Shown here in pieces: positions 10,461 to 20,320 of a DNA stretch of 64,000 bases. The stretch's first letter is position 1, and every line of letters begins with the position of its first letter. Origin of the DNA: Morchella semilibera. Its lineage: Eukaryota > Ascomycota > Pezizomycetes > Pezizales > Morchellaceae. The notes under the pieces are model-generated. The model saw only the letters and a program-made list of their open reading frames with translations, was not told the origin of the DNA and did not search any database. Location of the stretch: positions 5,177,973 through 5,241,972 of the forward strand of contig WBVU01000003.1 of NCBI GenBank assembly GCA_009192285.1. The letters are read 5' to 3'. A program made the position numbers and the translations under genes.

Positions 10461-11737
10461 ATGGCTACAACTATTCAAACACCCCTCCCGTCAGATCCGG
10501 AGTCAACAATGCTTCTTCTGGCAGCAACTGATCATAATATATCTGTTCTGGAGTCGCTGCTCAAGAATACTTCGGCGAACGTTTATGAACCAGAGACACG
10601 GCAGACGGCGTTGCATGTTGCGATCGCGTCTTGTACACCAGAAGATTCAGATGAGGAGCTGAAGGCCGCAGAAGAGACCTTAAAGCTGCTCCTGCTCAAC
10701 GGGGCTATTTGGAATGACTTGGATGTCTCCGGAGAGACGCCGGCTTGCATTGCGGATAGATTGGGGTTGAAGAATCTGTACGATATCATGGTGGAAGCTG
10801 GTGTGAGGGCCGAGTTGATCCTGGGAAGGCTGGGAGGATATCTGCAGCTTAGCGATGGCGAAGAGAGTGAGGAAGAAACTGAAGATGATGATGAGGCTCC
10901 AGAGTTGGCCCAGGAGTCTGAAACTGTAGGCACACCACAGACGGAGGTTACGCAACCGGAACTGGAACCAGCGGAAGAAATTAAAGAAGACGTGAACTCC
11001 AAAGATTACCTCGCCTCTAAACTGACCTATCACGATGACAAGCTACTTGATGCGGACAACAATGGGGTCATGATGGAATGGGAAAGAGGTATTATGGAAA
11101 GGAGTGCGAACGCACTTGTTAAGGAGAAGGGTAAAAGAATTCTTAACATCGGATTTGGAATGGGAATAATAGACGGGTTGTTCCAAGAAAAGAAGCCCAG
11201 CCACCATGTCATCGTTGAGGCACACCCAGATGTCTTGAAAAAGATGAAGGAAGACGGGTGGTACGAGAAGGAAGGCGTTGAGGTACTTGAAGGAAGATGG
11301 CAAGACGTAAGTCCAGCCTTTCTAAGCTTGCAACCCGGATCTCTAACTACTTATAGGTGATCCCTGATTTGGTAAACCGGGGCACCACATTTCATGCAAT
11401 CTACTTTGATACGTTTGCCGAATCCTATGACGAGCTTCGTCTTTTCTTCACGGAATACGTCATCGCGCTTCTTGCACCTCTATCAGAAGGCGGTAAATTC
11501 AGTTTCTTCCATGGTCTTGGTGCGGACAGAAGGGTCTCATACGATGTTTACACTCGCATCGTTGAGATTGACATGCTAGAGGCTGGACTAGAGACGAGGT
11601 GGGATGTAATGCCCCTGAAAAAGGATGATGAAGAAGACGATGGAATGGAGGAGGGTGGGAAGGTTTGGGACGGGGTAAAGAGGAGGTACTGGATACTTCC
11701 GGAGTATAAACTTCCTATCGCCGAGTTTTTGGCATGA
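10461..11737 (+). CDS. RMT2: protein arginine N-delta-methyltransferase (RMT2)
   Basis: RMT2-type methyltransferase, which uses S-adenosylmethionine to methylate the delta nitrogen of arginine, with ribosomal protein L12 as the known yeast substrate. Exons 10461-11306 and 11357-11737 are joined across a 50-bp GTAAGT...TAG intron (phase 0), giving 408 aa; the yeast protein is 412 aa. The N-terminal half has ankyrin-like repeats (TALHVAIASC, GETPACIADRLGLKNLYDIM), then an acidic linker (about residues 135-175). The methyltransferase domain follows, with RILNIGFGMGIIDG as the AdoMet-binding motif I (about residue 230), HHVIVEAHPDVL as motif II, and FHAIYFDTFAESYDEL as the post-I region. No mitochondrial or secretory signal is seen, as expected for a cytosolic or nuclear enzyme. 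The preceding A-rich leader ends directly at the ATG. Confidence 0.95.
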
Positions 11738-12977
11738 TTATATATATGCATAAATAACTACCAACGTGAAGCATATATATTAAGCGAGTACTAGGGGTAG
11801 AGGATTCCCCAGCAGGGGCCCTCTTTTGTACGGATATAACATGGTCGGGATATATAGTGCTAAGCACGATGGTTTTGAACGGAGTTTGCGAGTACACTGG
11901 GGGGTTATTTGTTAGTGACAAATCTGGATTTCTGTCTTTACATTCTTCTTCTTTGTTTGTTATTGCTACTTATTAGATAAGTGCGTGTATGTTCTTAGCA
12001 AATGCCTTTGTTTTCGGGTTATTCTTTTTCACTATTGCAAGGTTTTCAAGTGAGTACTTGGTATTTACACAATTTTTGACTCATGTTTAGACCACAGTGT
12101 TCGATTTCCCGCTCGTGACTCATCCCGGATAGAGTCCACCATATGGCGCGGGGGCAGTGCATGGTAGATGCCAAATTGCGAGAAAGAAGTCTAAAGATAC
12201 ATGACTTTTTGTTCCATGTCTCCGTCTAGTCTCTATTCTCGAGCCGTTATGTGCTCTGGAACGTATAATAGAGGTTATGCTTCGTGAGTAGAAACAGCCT
12301 CAGGATGTCTGTATGTAGCCTGTAGGTGTATGGCTGCTGTAGGTGGTAGATACTATTTCACTAGTGACAAAGCTAAACCTGATGCGGACAAAAAAGGTAC
12401 CGAACCCGCGATCAGGGTCCAGCTAAGACTTCCGAGGAAGATTATTTTCTGAAACAATCTCACTGCTAAAGAACTGTGTTATGGGCGATGAATTCTGCCC
12501 GTTAAAATCAAAACCCAATATTTCTTGTGGTGTGGCAGGTGCGAATGCAAATGCATGCGTACATATGATACTCTAGATTATGGATCGGAGACGAGCCATT
12601 GGCCAATTAAAAACGTTGCAACCCTCCCCTTTGACCTACCGGTGTGTCTCCCCCCGCAAAGACGCCAACCTCAACCAACATCGCCGCTGGGTTCTCCTTC
12701 CCTGCAATTTTTTTTTCTGGTTCTAGTAGATCTTTCGTCACTGAGCGCACAGCACATAAAGCCCACCGATTTCCTCTCCCCCGCTTGAGGATAACTCAAC
12801 ACCAATTTGCAAAGAAAGGCTTACTTCTGACTGAAATTTTCTTTATTCCTTTCGAATAGCCATCCCCCATCCCAACGTGCAAGTTGGCAAAGTGAATATT
12901 CCCAACAGATAAACCCATTCGATAATCTTCCTTTCAATTCCTACAAAGGAGGTCTCTCCCAATTGAAAGTCGCCCGT
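11738..12977. other. intergenic, CPA1 promoter region
   Basis: No gene is supported. It contains two perfect TGACTCA sites (12077-12083 and 12116-12122) and, from about 12600, a pyrimidine-rich stretch that probably includes the transcription start and the leader upstream of the attenuator uORF. Confidence 0.5.
12077..12122. promoter_or_regulatory. two Gcn4/CPC1-type TGACTCA sites
   Basis: TGACTCA occurs at 12077-12083 and 12116-12122, 39 bp apart on the same strand. This is the known core for Gcn4/CPC1/CpcA in general amino-acid control, and arginine biosynthesis genes are classical targets. The sites lie between RMT2 (ends 11737) and the CPA1 leader, about 860-900 bp before the uORF, so control of CPA1 is plausible but inferred. 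Confidence 0.5.
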
Positions 12978-13402
12978 ATGCGATTTGTTCCCTCCGTATT
13001 CACTTCACAGGTATGTACATGATGAGAATTCCCGACCCACACTAGTTCGTTTTGGCATTGCCCCTCCCCCGTCCAGCCGCGTGGAGAAAAAACTTTTTTT
13101 TGGCATCCACCGTGATCTTTTTGTTTCCTTCATAAACCCCCTATGCTTTATTGCAACTGGCCTGTCCTTTCCTCCACTTCCTCCTAAATTTACCCCAAAC
13201 TCCTTGCTGATTCCGGGTTCTCTTTTTAGGATTATCTCTCAGGTAAAAAGAAAAAAAAAAACCTTCTCCATCAAATTGGACATGGCTACCCCCACTCCCC
13301 CCCACACCGAAGAGCCTCAATATCTGGTACACCAAAGATGGGAGACTAATACATCCTTTTCATTCATATGTAGATCACATCTGGAAGAACAGCTCCTATT
13401 AA
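12978..13402 (+). CDS. arginine attenuator peptide uORF of CPA1, split over three exons
   Basis: Upstream ORF for the arginine attenuator peptide (AAP), which in fungi stalls the ribosome at the uORF stop when arginine is abundant and so represses the downstream CPS small subunit. Exons are 12978-13010 (MRFVPSVFTSQ), 13230-13242 (DYLS plus one base) and 13374-13402 (ending HIWKNSSY, TAA), 24 codons in all, the same length as the Neurospora arg-2 AAP. The invariant core is present: S-Q-D-Y-[LI]-S-D-H-[LI]-W with Asp at position 12, the residue whose change abolishes regulation in Neurospora and yeast. All splice ends are GT-AG: GTATGT...TTTTTAG (219 bp) and GTAAAA...TATGTAG (131 bp). The stop lies 119 nt before the CPA1 ATG, and I see no other ATG between. 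The 13-nt exon is essential for reading the correct C-terminal half. Confidence 0.92.
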
Positions 13403-13521
13403 AAATCTTTTCTGTACACGCGACATACCACATTATATTCTCGAAGGGAATCAATCACTCACACCCCCGCTAATCAGCGCATTCTTTTTTCTCCTTTTAT
13501 ATACCCATTGATATCGCCAAC

Positions 13522-15119
13522 ATGTTTACTCGCCAAATTCTCACCAAGGGCTTTAATGCCACCGCTCGTTTCAATGCCTTGAGACAGGTCAGGAATCTTG
13601 CTACCATCACCGGAAGTGCTGGAAGGCAGATGCCCCAGCCAGACAGGGAGACAGGCACTCCTATCAGCAATGATAGAGCTACTTTCACTATCAAGGTGAG
13701 TTTTATATTCTAAACCCCATGTAGATTGCGGATGCTGACTGTGTCTAGAACGGCCCAATCTTCCACGGAAAATCCTTCGGTGCCCGTTCTAACACCTCCG
13801 GAGAGGCCGTCTTTTCTACTGCCCTTGTTGGATACCCCGAGGCACTTACTGATCCCTCCTACCGTGGTCAAATTCTTGTTTTCACCCAACCACTTATTGG
13901 GAACTATGGTGTTCCCTCTGACCAGCGTGACCAGGATGGTCTCTTGAAGTACTTCGAGTCCCCCCATCTTCAGGCTATTGGTGTGGTTGTTGCCGACGTC
14001 GCCGAGAAGTACTCTCACTGGACCGCCGTTGAGTCGCTTGGCAACTGGTGTGCCCGTGAGGGTGTTCCTGCAATTACCGGTGTCGACACCAGGGCCATTG
14101 TCACCTACCTTCGTGAGCAGGGTTCCTCTCTCGCCAGAATCACCATCGGGGAGGAGTATGATGCTGACCAGGATGAGGCATTCATCGACCCTGAGCAAAT
14201 CAACTTGGTCGAGAAGGTTTCCACCAAGGCACCTTTTCATGTTGCAAGCTCAGCCGGAGACTGCCATGTCGCAGTCATCGACTGTGGTGTTAAGGAGAAC
14301 ATTTTGAGAAGTTTGGTTAGCAGGGGTGCCAGTGTTACCTGTTTCCCATGGAATTATCCCATCCATAAGGTTGCGCACCATTTCGACGGAGTATTCATGT
14401 ATGTCTCCTATATTCATCTTTTCTGCTGAATGAGTCATTGACTGTCCAATGTAGTTCCAACGGACCTGGTGACCCAACTCACTGCACTCCTACCGTGTAC
14501 CACCTCCGCAAGCTAATGGAGTCCTATACCGGCCCCATCATGGGTATCTGTCTTGGACACCAGCTTCTTGCCCTGGCCGCCGGTGCCAAGACCATCAAGC
14601 TGAAGTACGGAAACCGCGCCCACAACATTCCCGCTCTTGATCTCACAACCGGACGCTGCCACATCACTTCCCAGAACCACGGATATGCCGTCGACATAAC
14701 TACCCTTGACTCCACTCACTGGAAGGAGTACTTTGTCAACCTTAACGATGGGTCTAACGAGGGTTCGTAGCACTCTTTCCTAGGTTAACCCGGTCACTTT
14801 ACTGATTTGAACCATAGGAATGATCCACACCTCCCGCCCCATCATGTCGACCCAGTTCCATCCCGAGGCCAAGGGTGGCCCCCTCGACTCCAGCTTCCTC
14901 TTTGACGCCTACCTCGATCAGGTAGCTGGCTTCAAGGCCGAGCAGTGCCTCTCCGCCCCGGGACGTGTCGGAAGGCCCAGTCCATTGTTGGTCGATATCC
15001 TCGCCAAGCAGCGTGTGGATGTCGCCCCAGGTCATGTCTTGAGGGAAGTTGAGAGGAGGGCTGCCAGCGCCAAGGCCCAGATTGAACCCAAGCAGTCTGC
15101 CGCTGCCACTGCAGCCTAG
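13522..15119 (+). CDS. CPA1: carbamoyl-phosphate synthase, arginine-specific, small (glutaminase) subunit
   Basis: Glutamine amidotransferase subunit of arginine-specific carbamoyl-phosphate synthase: it hydrolyses glutamine and passes ammonia to the large subunit, the first step toward citrulline and arginine. Exons are 13522-13695, 13749-14398, 14455-14762 and 14818-15119, giving 477 aa. The N-terminus ([17 protein letters not shown]) is basic and amphipathic, consistent with mitochondrial import as in Neurospora ARG-2. The CPSase small-chain domain begins at about residue 60 ([23 protein letters not shown]). The class I GATase domain carries SNGPGDP, the catalytic Cys in GICLGHQ (about residue 307) and the catalytic His in [12 protein letters not shown] (about residue 391). 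Introns are 53-56 bp with GT-AG ends. Expression should be set by the attenuator uORF and probably by cross-pathway control through the upstream TGACTCA pair. It converges on CSN6. Confidence 0.97.
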
Positions 15120-15925
15120 ACTGGAGGCAGTTGATTTAAAAAGGTGTTTTTTTATGAAGTTTTCTTTCTTTGTTCGTTTTTTAGCAGTACGGAATTTTCG
15201 ATCTTTTTTTTTTTTTTTTTTTTTTTTTTTGCGTTCTTTGTATATCAGTTGAGCTCTAAAGAAATGAAAATTGATGGTTTAATACAAATACAATTTGACA
15301 GTCTGTGGTTGGGGGGGATTCTTGGTGGTTTTGAGCAAAATCAGGTTTAAAAGAGCAAAGAAGGTTGTCACCATCATGCGTTGAGTGGTTGTGGGGGGAT
15401 GGAAATGGGGTGGTCGTGGAGGAGAGGTTTCCCAGCCGCGCATGGGGGCGGGTTCGATCCCCACCCCCGGTGGACTAACTTTTTTTTCCCCCTTTTCTTT
15501 AAGGGCCAATATAATATCAGGTCACGCAGGAACCACTTTTGCAATAATTCTACGAGACTCTGGTATGTATTGCTAGACTAGCTTAGGGTTTGGGTTGGGT
15601 AGTGTATTTAAGTAAGGTGCTTGGGTATACTTGTCATTGTATTTTATCCCGCGTTGATGCCCCTCGCGGAGTTGTAGTTGGCTGGGCTCTAGTAGGCAGT
15701 AGTAGAAGGTACATGTATGTAGCCACCATCATGGCGCATCCAAACAAGAAAGAGGTTTGGAAGCTAAAAAAAAAAAAAAAGAGACAAAAAGAGAAGCCAG
15801 AACGAAAAAAAAAAAGACCAGGAAAACATAATTATTTTTTTTTAAAAAGGGGAGAGCAAGGGGGGGGAATGAACAGAACCCCCCCCCTTCCCCCCCCCCC
15901 CCCAACCCCACCCACAACCAGACCA
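15120..15925. other. convergent intergenic region between CPA1 and CSN6
   Basis: Contains a T-run at about 15204-15230, the repeat at 15346-15562, several A-runs (15768-15820) and long C-runs (15881-15903). The apparent 15590-16261 plus-strand frame is a by-product of low complexity and of CSN6 on the other strand. Confidence 0.6.
15346..15562 (+). mobile_element. partial non-autonomous repeat with internal pol III B box (family shared with 57.8 and 29.2 kb)
   Basis: The segment from about 15346 to 15562 is closely similar to 58030-58330. It includes the block GTTTCCCAGCCGCGCATGG, a B-box-like GGTTCGATCCC at 15450-15460, and GGTGGACTAAC followed by a T/C-rich run. Its right end, about 65 bp from TTAAGGGCCAAT to ACTCTG, is also the terminal repeat of the small element at 29204-29341. 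The left terminal repeat is not found, so the copy looks incomplete. Confidence 0.6.
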
Positions 15926-16622
15926 CTAAAACCCCCCATAGCCGAACCTCCCCCCCCTCCTCCCGCTCTCCCACTCCCCCATACCCAACCCCAACCCTCC
16001 CGCCGCGCCCCCACCACCACCACCACCACCGCCGCCACCTCCGCCGCCGCCGCCACCACCGCTCCTGCCGGCCGCGTTGGCCTTTCCCATCTGCTCGATT
16101 CCCCAAAACTTTTTTCCGACGCCGCGGACCTCCTCGATGCTCTTTGTGAGCGTTCCGAGGAGGGCGACGAGGTGCACGTCCGCCTGCTCGCTGAGCTGCT
16201 CCTGGCGGAAGGCCTTTGCGTCCGTGGGGATCAGGAGCGGCAGGCGCGAGTGCGTGAGTGATTTGAGGGCGCGGAGGAGCTGGTGGTTTGGTGTTTCCGA
16301 GGGGGGGTTGGAGAGGTAGGTTATGAGGAGCTTGATGCGCGAGTGGAGCATGCGGATCGCGTTTGCTTTGGCGGTGAGGTTTGCTAGTACTGTTTGGTTT
16401 TTGTGCCGGAGAGTGTCAGTCATGCAAAGGTAGCAATAATAGTAGTAGGTGGGGGGGGAATTGACATACACTCATCGTTCTGCGTCCCTGCACTCGCGAC
16501 CGTCACCTCGTCCTTCTGGTCCTCCGCGGCTGCCGCCGCCGCCGCCGCCTTCTCCTTCCCCTTCCCCTCCTCCGACAACTTCAACTTCTTTGCCCCGGCG
16601 GCCTGCGTCTCCCCCGTCTTCC

Positions 16623-16653
<31 letters not shown>

Positions 16654-17363
16654 GGCGGAAGGCTCCTCAAGCCCCGATGCCTCAGCCGCAGCATTCCCGA
16701 AGCCGCCCTTGGCCACAAAGTCCACGCCAATCATCTCGGCCTCGCCCGTCTCGATCGTGTACGCCAGGGGCACAAACAGCAGGCGCAGCTCCTCCTCGGC
16801 GTCGAACACGCTCTCGTACACTGCGAGCGGGAGCGTGCCGCCGCCGCCGACGGCCGCCGACGGCGACGGGTTCAGGCACAGGAGGATCAGCGACTCGTTG
16901 TGCGCGAGGAGCTGGTGGTGCACGGGGACCATCCAGGGGGTTGGGGAGAAGGTGGGGGAGGAGGTGGTGGTGAACCAGCCGAGGAGGTCGAGCGTCGGGT
17001 GCGTCTCTTTGACTGTGTGTGTGTGTTGTTAGCTACTGCTGGTGGGGGGGAGGAGGAAGGGGGGGGGCACAAACAGAGCTTGAGCTTATCCACGAACCAG
17101 TCCTCGTCGACTGAGACGCCGTCGTCCGTCCTGACGAGGAGGATCTCGTAGGCGTGTTCGATGTCGAGGACGCGGCCCTGCTGCGAGCCCAGAAGGGCGC
17201 CGACGATGGGGCCTGCACCGTTTCGGAGCGTGTGTCGTGTGATGTAGTCGGAGATTGTGAGGAGGGCGAGCGGGTGCAGCGAGATCTGGAGGCCCGAGGT
17301 CGACGGGTGTGTGGAGATTAGGGCATTGGGGGAGTCGTCACTGGGGGGGTCGGGGTTTGTCAT
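15926..17363 (-). CDS. CSN6: COP9 signalosome subunit 6 (MPN domain)
   Basis: CSN6 subunit of the COP9 signalosome, which removes NEDD8/Rub1 from cullins; CSN6 pairs with the catalytic CSN5. Minus-strand exons are 17363-17075, 17012-16470 and 16389-15926, giving 431 aa. The MPN domain spans about residues 25-160 (LHPLALLTISDYITRH, GPIVGALLGSQQGR, LFKETHPTLDLLGWF, HHQLLAHNESLILLCLNP). The JAMM zinc ligands are absent, as expected for the MPN-minus CSN6. After a poly-Ala and Lys/Glu insert (about residues 215-275), the C-terminal helical region follows (LLANLTAKANAIRMLHSRI, QLLRALKSLTHSRLPLLIP). The protein ends in a long Gly run and GRRGGRFGYGGF. The donor of intron 1 is chosen as GTTTGT because it restores the LFKETHP junction; intron 2 uses GTATGT...AAACAG. 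The RPN8-type proteasome subunit is the alternative but fits less well. Confidence 0.88.
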
Positions 17364-18046
17364 TACGGTGTGCGTGTCTCTGTGTGCCCCTGTGTATGTG
17401 TAAGTGATGATTGGGTTTTATTGGTGAGGGGTGAAGTTAGGTTTGTGATAGGAAGAGCTGTGGTGGTGGTGATGATGGTGATGATGTTGAGCTTTGGTGT
17501 TGACGTTCGTTGGTGGGGAAATGTGGGGTGGGTGACTAAGCAAGATAGATAGGTAGAAGGAGAGGTCAATGATTCTACATCCTTTTTACGAATACAAATC
17601 CCATCCATCCATCACATCCATCACATCATCCTCCCCACTTCATGGCAATAATACATACATACAGTTATGCAAGTATAAGTACCCTATGTATGTAGTAGCT
17701 GCATGTAATAGCTCAATTACTTCTCCCTCCTCTCTCATCGCCCCTCACCTCTCACCCCCTCGTCATGGCCTGGTCCTGGTCCTATGATACCGACAAACAG
17801 ATAGTATACCCAATAACTACGTGAGGCAAAAAAAAAAAAAGAAAAAAGAAAAGAGATATCAACCCAGGTTTAAAAAAAAAAGGAAAAAAAAAAAACACAA
17901 TAGCTAATAGCTAATATAATAGTCAAAGGAAAAAATAAAGAAACGATGAAGAATAAAGAAAAAAAATACATTTCCCCTCCCACTCAGCACCCCCTTTTTT
18001 TTCTTTTCTGGGGCTGGGAGGGAGGAAAGCTGTCTCCAAGCTACCC
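17364..18046. other. intergenic between CSN6 and the Acinus-like gene
   Basis: CSN6 promoter side followed by the 3' region of the Acinus-like gene. It holds A-runs at about 17828-17895 and a short TAGCTAATAGCTAATA repeat. No gene is seen. Confidence 0.55.
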
Positions 18047-20320
18047 TCAATCCCTACTACCCCGACGTCCGCCTCGGCCCCGCACCGCCGCCAGCCGCTC
18101 CTGCGCAATCTCCTCGCTCACAGGCATATAGTACAGCTTAGGCTTCGCGGTCGTGCTCCGGAACAGGTCATCGAGGTCCACGAACTTCGTCGTCTTTGTC
18201 GTCACTCCTGCCGTTGCTGCCGTTGCTGTCGCCGCCGCCGCCGCCGCCGGTGGTGGTGGTGGTGGTGCGTCTTGCGTCGGCGCACTTTTCTGGACTGCAA
18301 GTACTTCCACCCCCTTCGTTAGCGCTCTGCTCTTGCCACTGCCCACCAAAACATCCCTCCCCCGCAGGAGTAACTCACCACTGTTCTTTCTCTCGACAAC
18401 ACGCTCCCTAGTGCCTCTAGGACCTGTCGGTGCGCCTAATACCTCCACGCCACTGCCGCTGCGGCCGCGCGCGCCAACCTCCTCGAGCTCAGCGACGACG
18501 CCACCGTCTTCTCCTTCGCCCTCCTTGTACACTACCTCCCAGCGGCCACGGCACTTGCGCTCGCGCGCAACCCACCCATCGACTGCCTCCTCCGGGACAA
18601 AGTCCACCCAAAGTGGCTTCCTCGTGCGCTCGTTCGGCCAGACCTTTCCGTGGACGCCTACACGGACCCTTGTTGCCGCCGCGACGGAGGCAAAGATGGC
18701 GAGGGCGTGCGACCTGATCGCGTCGAGAAAGAAGAACTCGATCGCCTCTCCGGTAGTTGCGCCCGCGAGGGAGGTCAGATGGCTGCGGAGAAAGGGCTCG
18801 TTGATGGGGCGGACGAGGTCGCGGATGTAGAGGGCGCGCGTGGCGGGGTGGATGGACGGGGGCACGGGCGGGTCGTCGTCGTCGTCGGCGGGGGCCATGT
18901 CCTCACCAGGGAAAGCGTCGAGGTCGTGTTCGTCACTAGCGCCGTTGTTGAAGAGACCTTTGAAGCGGGCGTCACGCTGGCGTGGTTTCGGCTGTGGGGA
19001 GTGGGTGCGGGGTTTTTTGGCGGTGGCGCCGTCGGCGTCGGAAGAGTGGGTTGGTGCGGCGGGTGGGGGGCTGGCGGAGCGCCGCTTGCGCTTGCGCATG
19101 TCAGCAGGGGTGTCATCACGGGTATCCATTGGTTCAGAGGGCGCTGAGGGGACGGCGGCGTCGGGTTGTGAGCTTGGGGCGGCATCGACAGTGGGTTCTA
19201 GGAGGGGCTCTGCTAGAGTAGGTTCGGGTGCGGCGGGTGCTCTTTCCTCCGGGGCGGCCGGCGCTTCGGCCATGGGGGAATCCTCTTTCTTTACTTCCTC
19301 GGGGGCAGCTGGCGCTTCGGCCATGGGGGAATCCTCTTTCTTTATTTCCTCTTTAATTGCAGCGGGCTCTTCATAAATGAGCACCTCGGGGGTCTTTTCA
19401 AGGGCCGTGTCGACCTGCATGCTATCCACCTCTTCCTTGGGCCTTGGCTCCACAGGTTCTTCTAGAGGCTCCTGTTGCTCGGTGGCGATTTCCTTAGCAA
19501 CTGCTTCGAGCTGCCCAGAGACGGCTTCTGGGCTGGGGACGTTGGTCTCTTCCGCTTGTGGTGGTGGGGGTGTGGGCTCCGCATCTTGTTCGGGGATTGG
19601 TGTTGGCTCGGGCTCCTGTACGCTCTCCTCGGGCTGTTGTCCCGGCTCGACCAATTGCGCGGGTGAGGCTTCTTGTGCTGGTGGGGCGATTGCTGGCTCT
19701 TCTGATGCTGGCTCTTCTGGTGCTGGCTCGGCTTCTTGTACTGGTGCTGGTGAGACTTCTCTTTCCGGTACTGGCGAGGCTTCTTGTGCTGGTACTGGTA
19801 CTGGCTCGACCTCTTGCGCTTGTTCGGGTTGTGCTGGCTCTGCTGGTGAGGCTTCCTGTACGGGCACGACTTCTTGCGCCGGTTCAATCACCTGGACTGG
19901 CTCCGGCTCTAGTGCTGGCTCCGGCTGAGGCTCGGATTGAGGCTCAACCACTGGTTCCACCTCCTGCACCGGCACCTGCTCCTGCACCTCCTGTACTGAC
20001 TCCTGCGCTTCCTGCGCTGGCTCCTGGACCGTTTCATGCGCCACTACCGTTTCCTGCGCCAGGGGCGTTTCCGCGCGCGCCTCCCCACCGTTGACCTGGC
20101 TCGCGTCTTTATCCTCCTCCTCCTCCTCCTCTTCCTGCTCCTCCTGCTCCTCCTCCTCCTCCTGTTCCTCCTCCGCCTGCTGGCGCTGTTCCTGGATGAC
20201 GACCTCTGCCAGGCGCTCCACGAGAGCTTGCTTGAGTCCACCGACTGGCAGGCCGCGCTTCTTGAGCTCGGCTTTAAGCTCGGTCACTTTGAGCGAGGAG
20301 AGTGTTGTGGGGTCGAGCAT
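18047..20320 (-). CDS. Acinus-like SAP/RRM protein of the ASAP complex
   Basis: Nuclear RNA-processing protein resembling Acinus, which with RNPS1 and SAP18 forms the ASAP complex associated with the exon-junction complex. As one open frame it has 757 aa. An N-terminal SAP motif (LKVTELKAELKKRGLPVGG, about residues 10-45) is followed by a long Glu/Pro/Ala/Gln-rich region (about 50-400) with many short repeats, including a 17-residue tandem repeat around KKEDSPMAEAPAAPE. A basic segment (RKRKRRSASPP) leads to a divergent RRM (about residues 490-590, RALYIRDLVRPINEPFL, EAIEFFFLDAIRSHALAIF). Near the C-terminus comes the RSB-type motif (LDDLFRSTTAKPKLYYMPV, about 713-733), the diagnostic Acinus feature, and then an RG-rich tail. 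An in-frame 84-nt segment at 18378-18295 has perfect intron signals, so two protein forms are possible. The start ATG lies directly before the SAP motif. Confidence 0.82.
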   Translation of the reverse strand: MLDPTTLSSLKVTELKAELKKRGLPVGGLKQALVERLAEVVIQEQRQQAEEEQEEEEEQEEQEEEEEEEDKDASQVNGGEARAETPLAQETVVAHETVQEPAQEAQESVQEVQEQVPVQEVEPVVEPQSEPQPEPALEPEPVQVIEPAQEVVPVQEASPAEPAQPEQAQEVEPVPVPAQEASPVPEREVSPAPVQEAEPAPEEPASEEPAIAPPAQEASPAQLVEPGQQPEESVQEPEPTPIPEQDAEPTPPPPQAEETNVPSPEAVSGQLEAVAKEIATEQQEPLEEPVEPRPKEEVDSMQVDTALEKTPEVLIYEEPAAIKEEIKKEDSPMAEAPAAPEEVKKEDSPMAEAPAAPEERAPAAPEPTLAEPLLEPTVDAAPSSQPDAAVPSAPSEPMDTRDDTPADMRKRKRRSASPPPAAPTHSSDADGATAKKPRTHSPQPKPRQRDARFKGLFNNGASDEHDLDAFPGEDMAPADDDDDPPVPPSIHPATRALYIRDLVRPINEPFLRSHLTSLAGATTGEAIEFFFLDAIRSHALAIFASVAAATRVRVGVHGKVWPNERTRKPLWVDFVPEEAVDGWVARERKCRGRWEVVYKEGEGEDGGVVAELEEVGARGRSGSGVEVLGAPTGPRGTRERVVERKNSGELLLRGRDVLVGSGKSRALTKGVEVLAVQKSAPTQDAPPPPPPAAAAAATATAATAGVTTKTTKFVDLDDLFRSTTAKPKLYYMPVSEEIAQERLAAVRGRGGRRGSRD

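Noticed and set aside
15590-16261. 223-aa plus-strand frame with poly-Pro
   Set aside because: It is antisense to the CSN6 C-terminal exon and its poly-Pro and poly-Ala arise from C- and GCC-runs; CSN6 on the minus strand explains the sequence.
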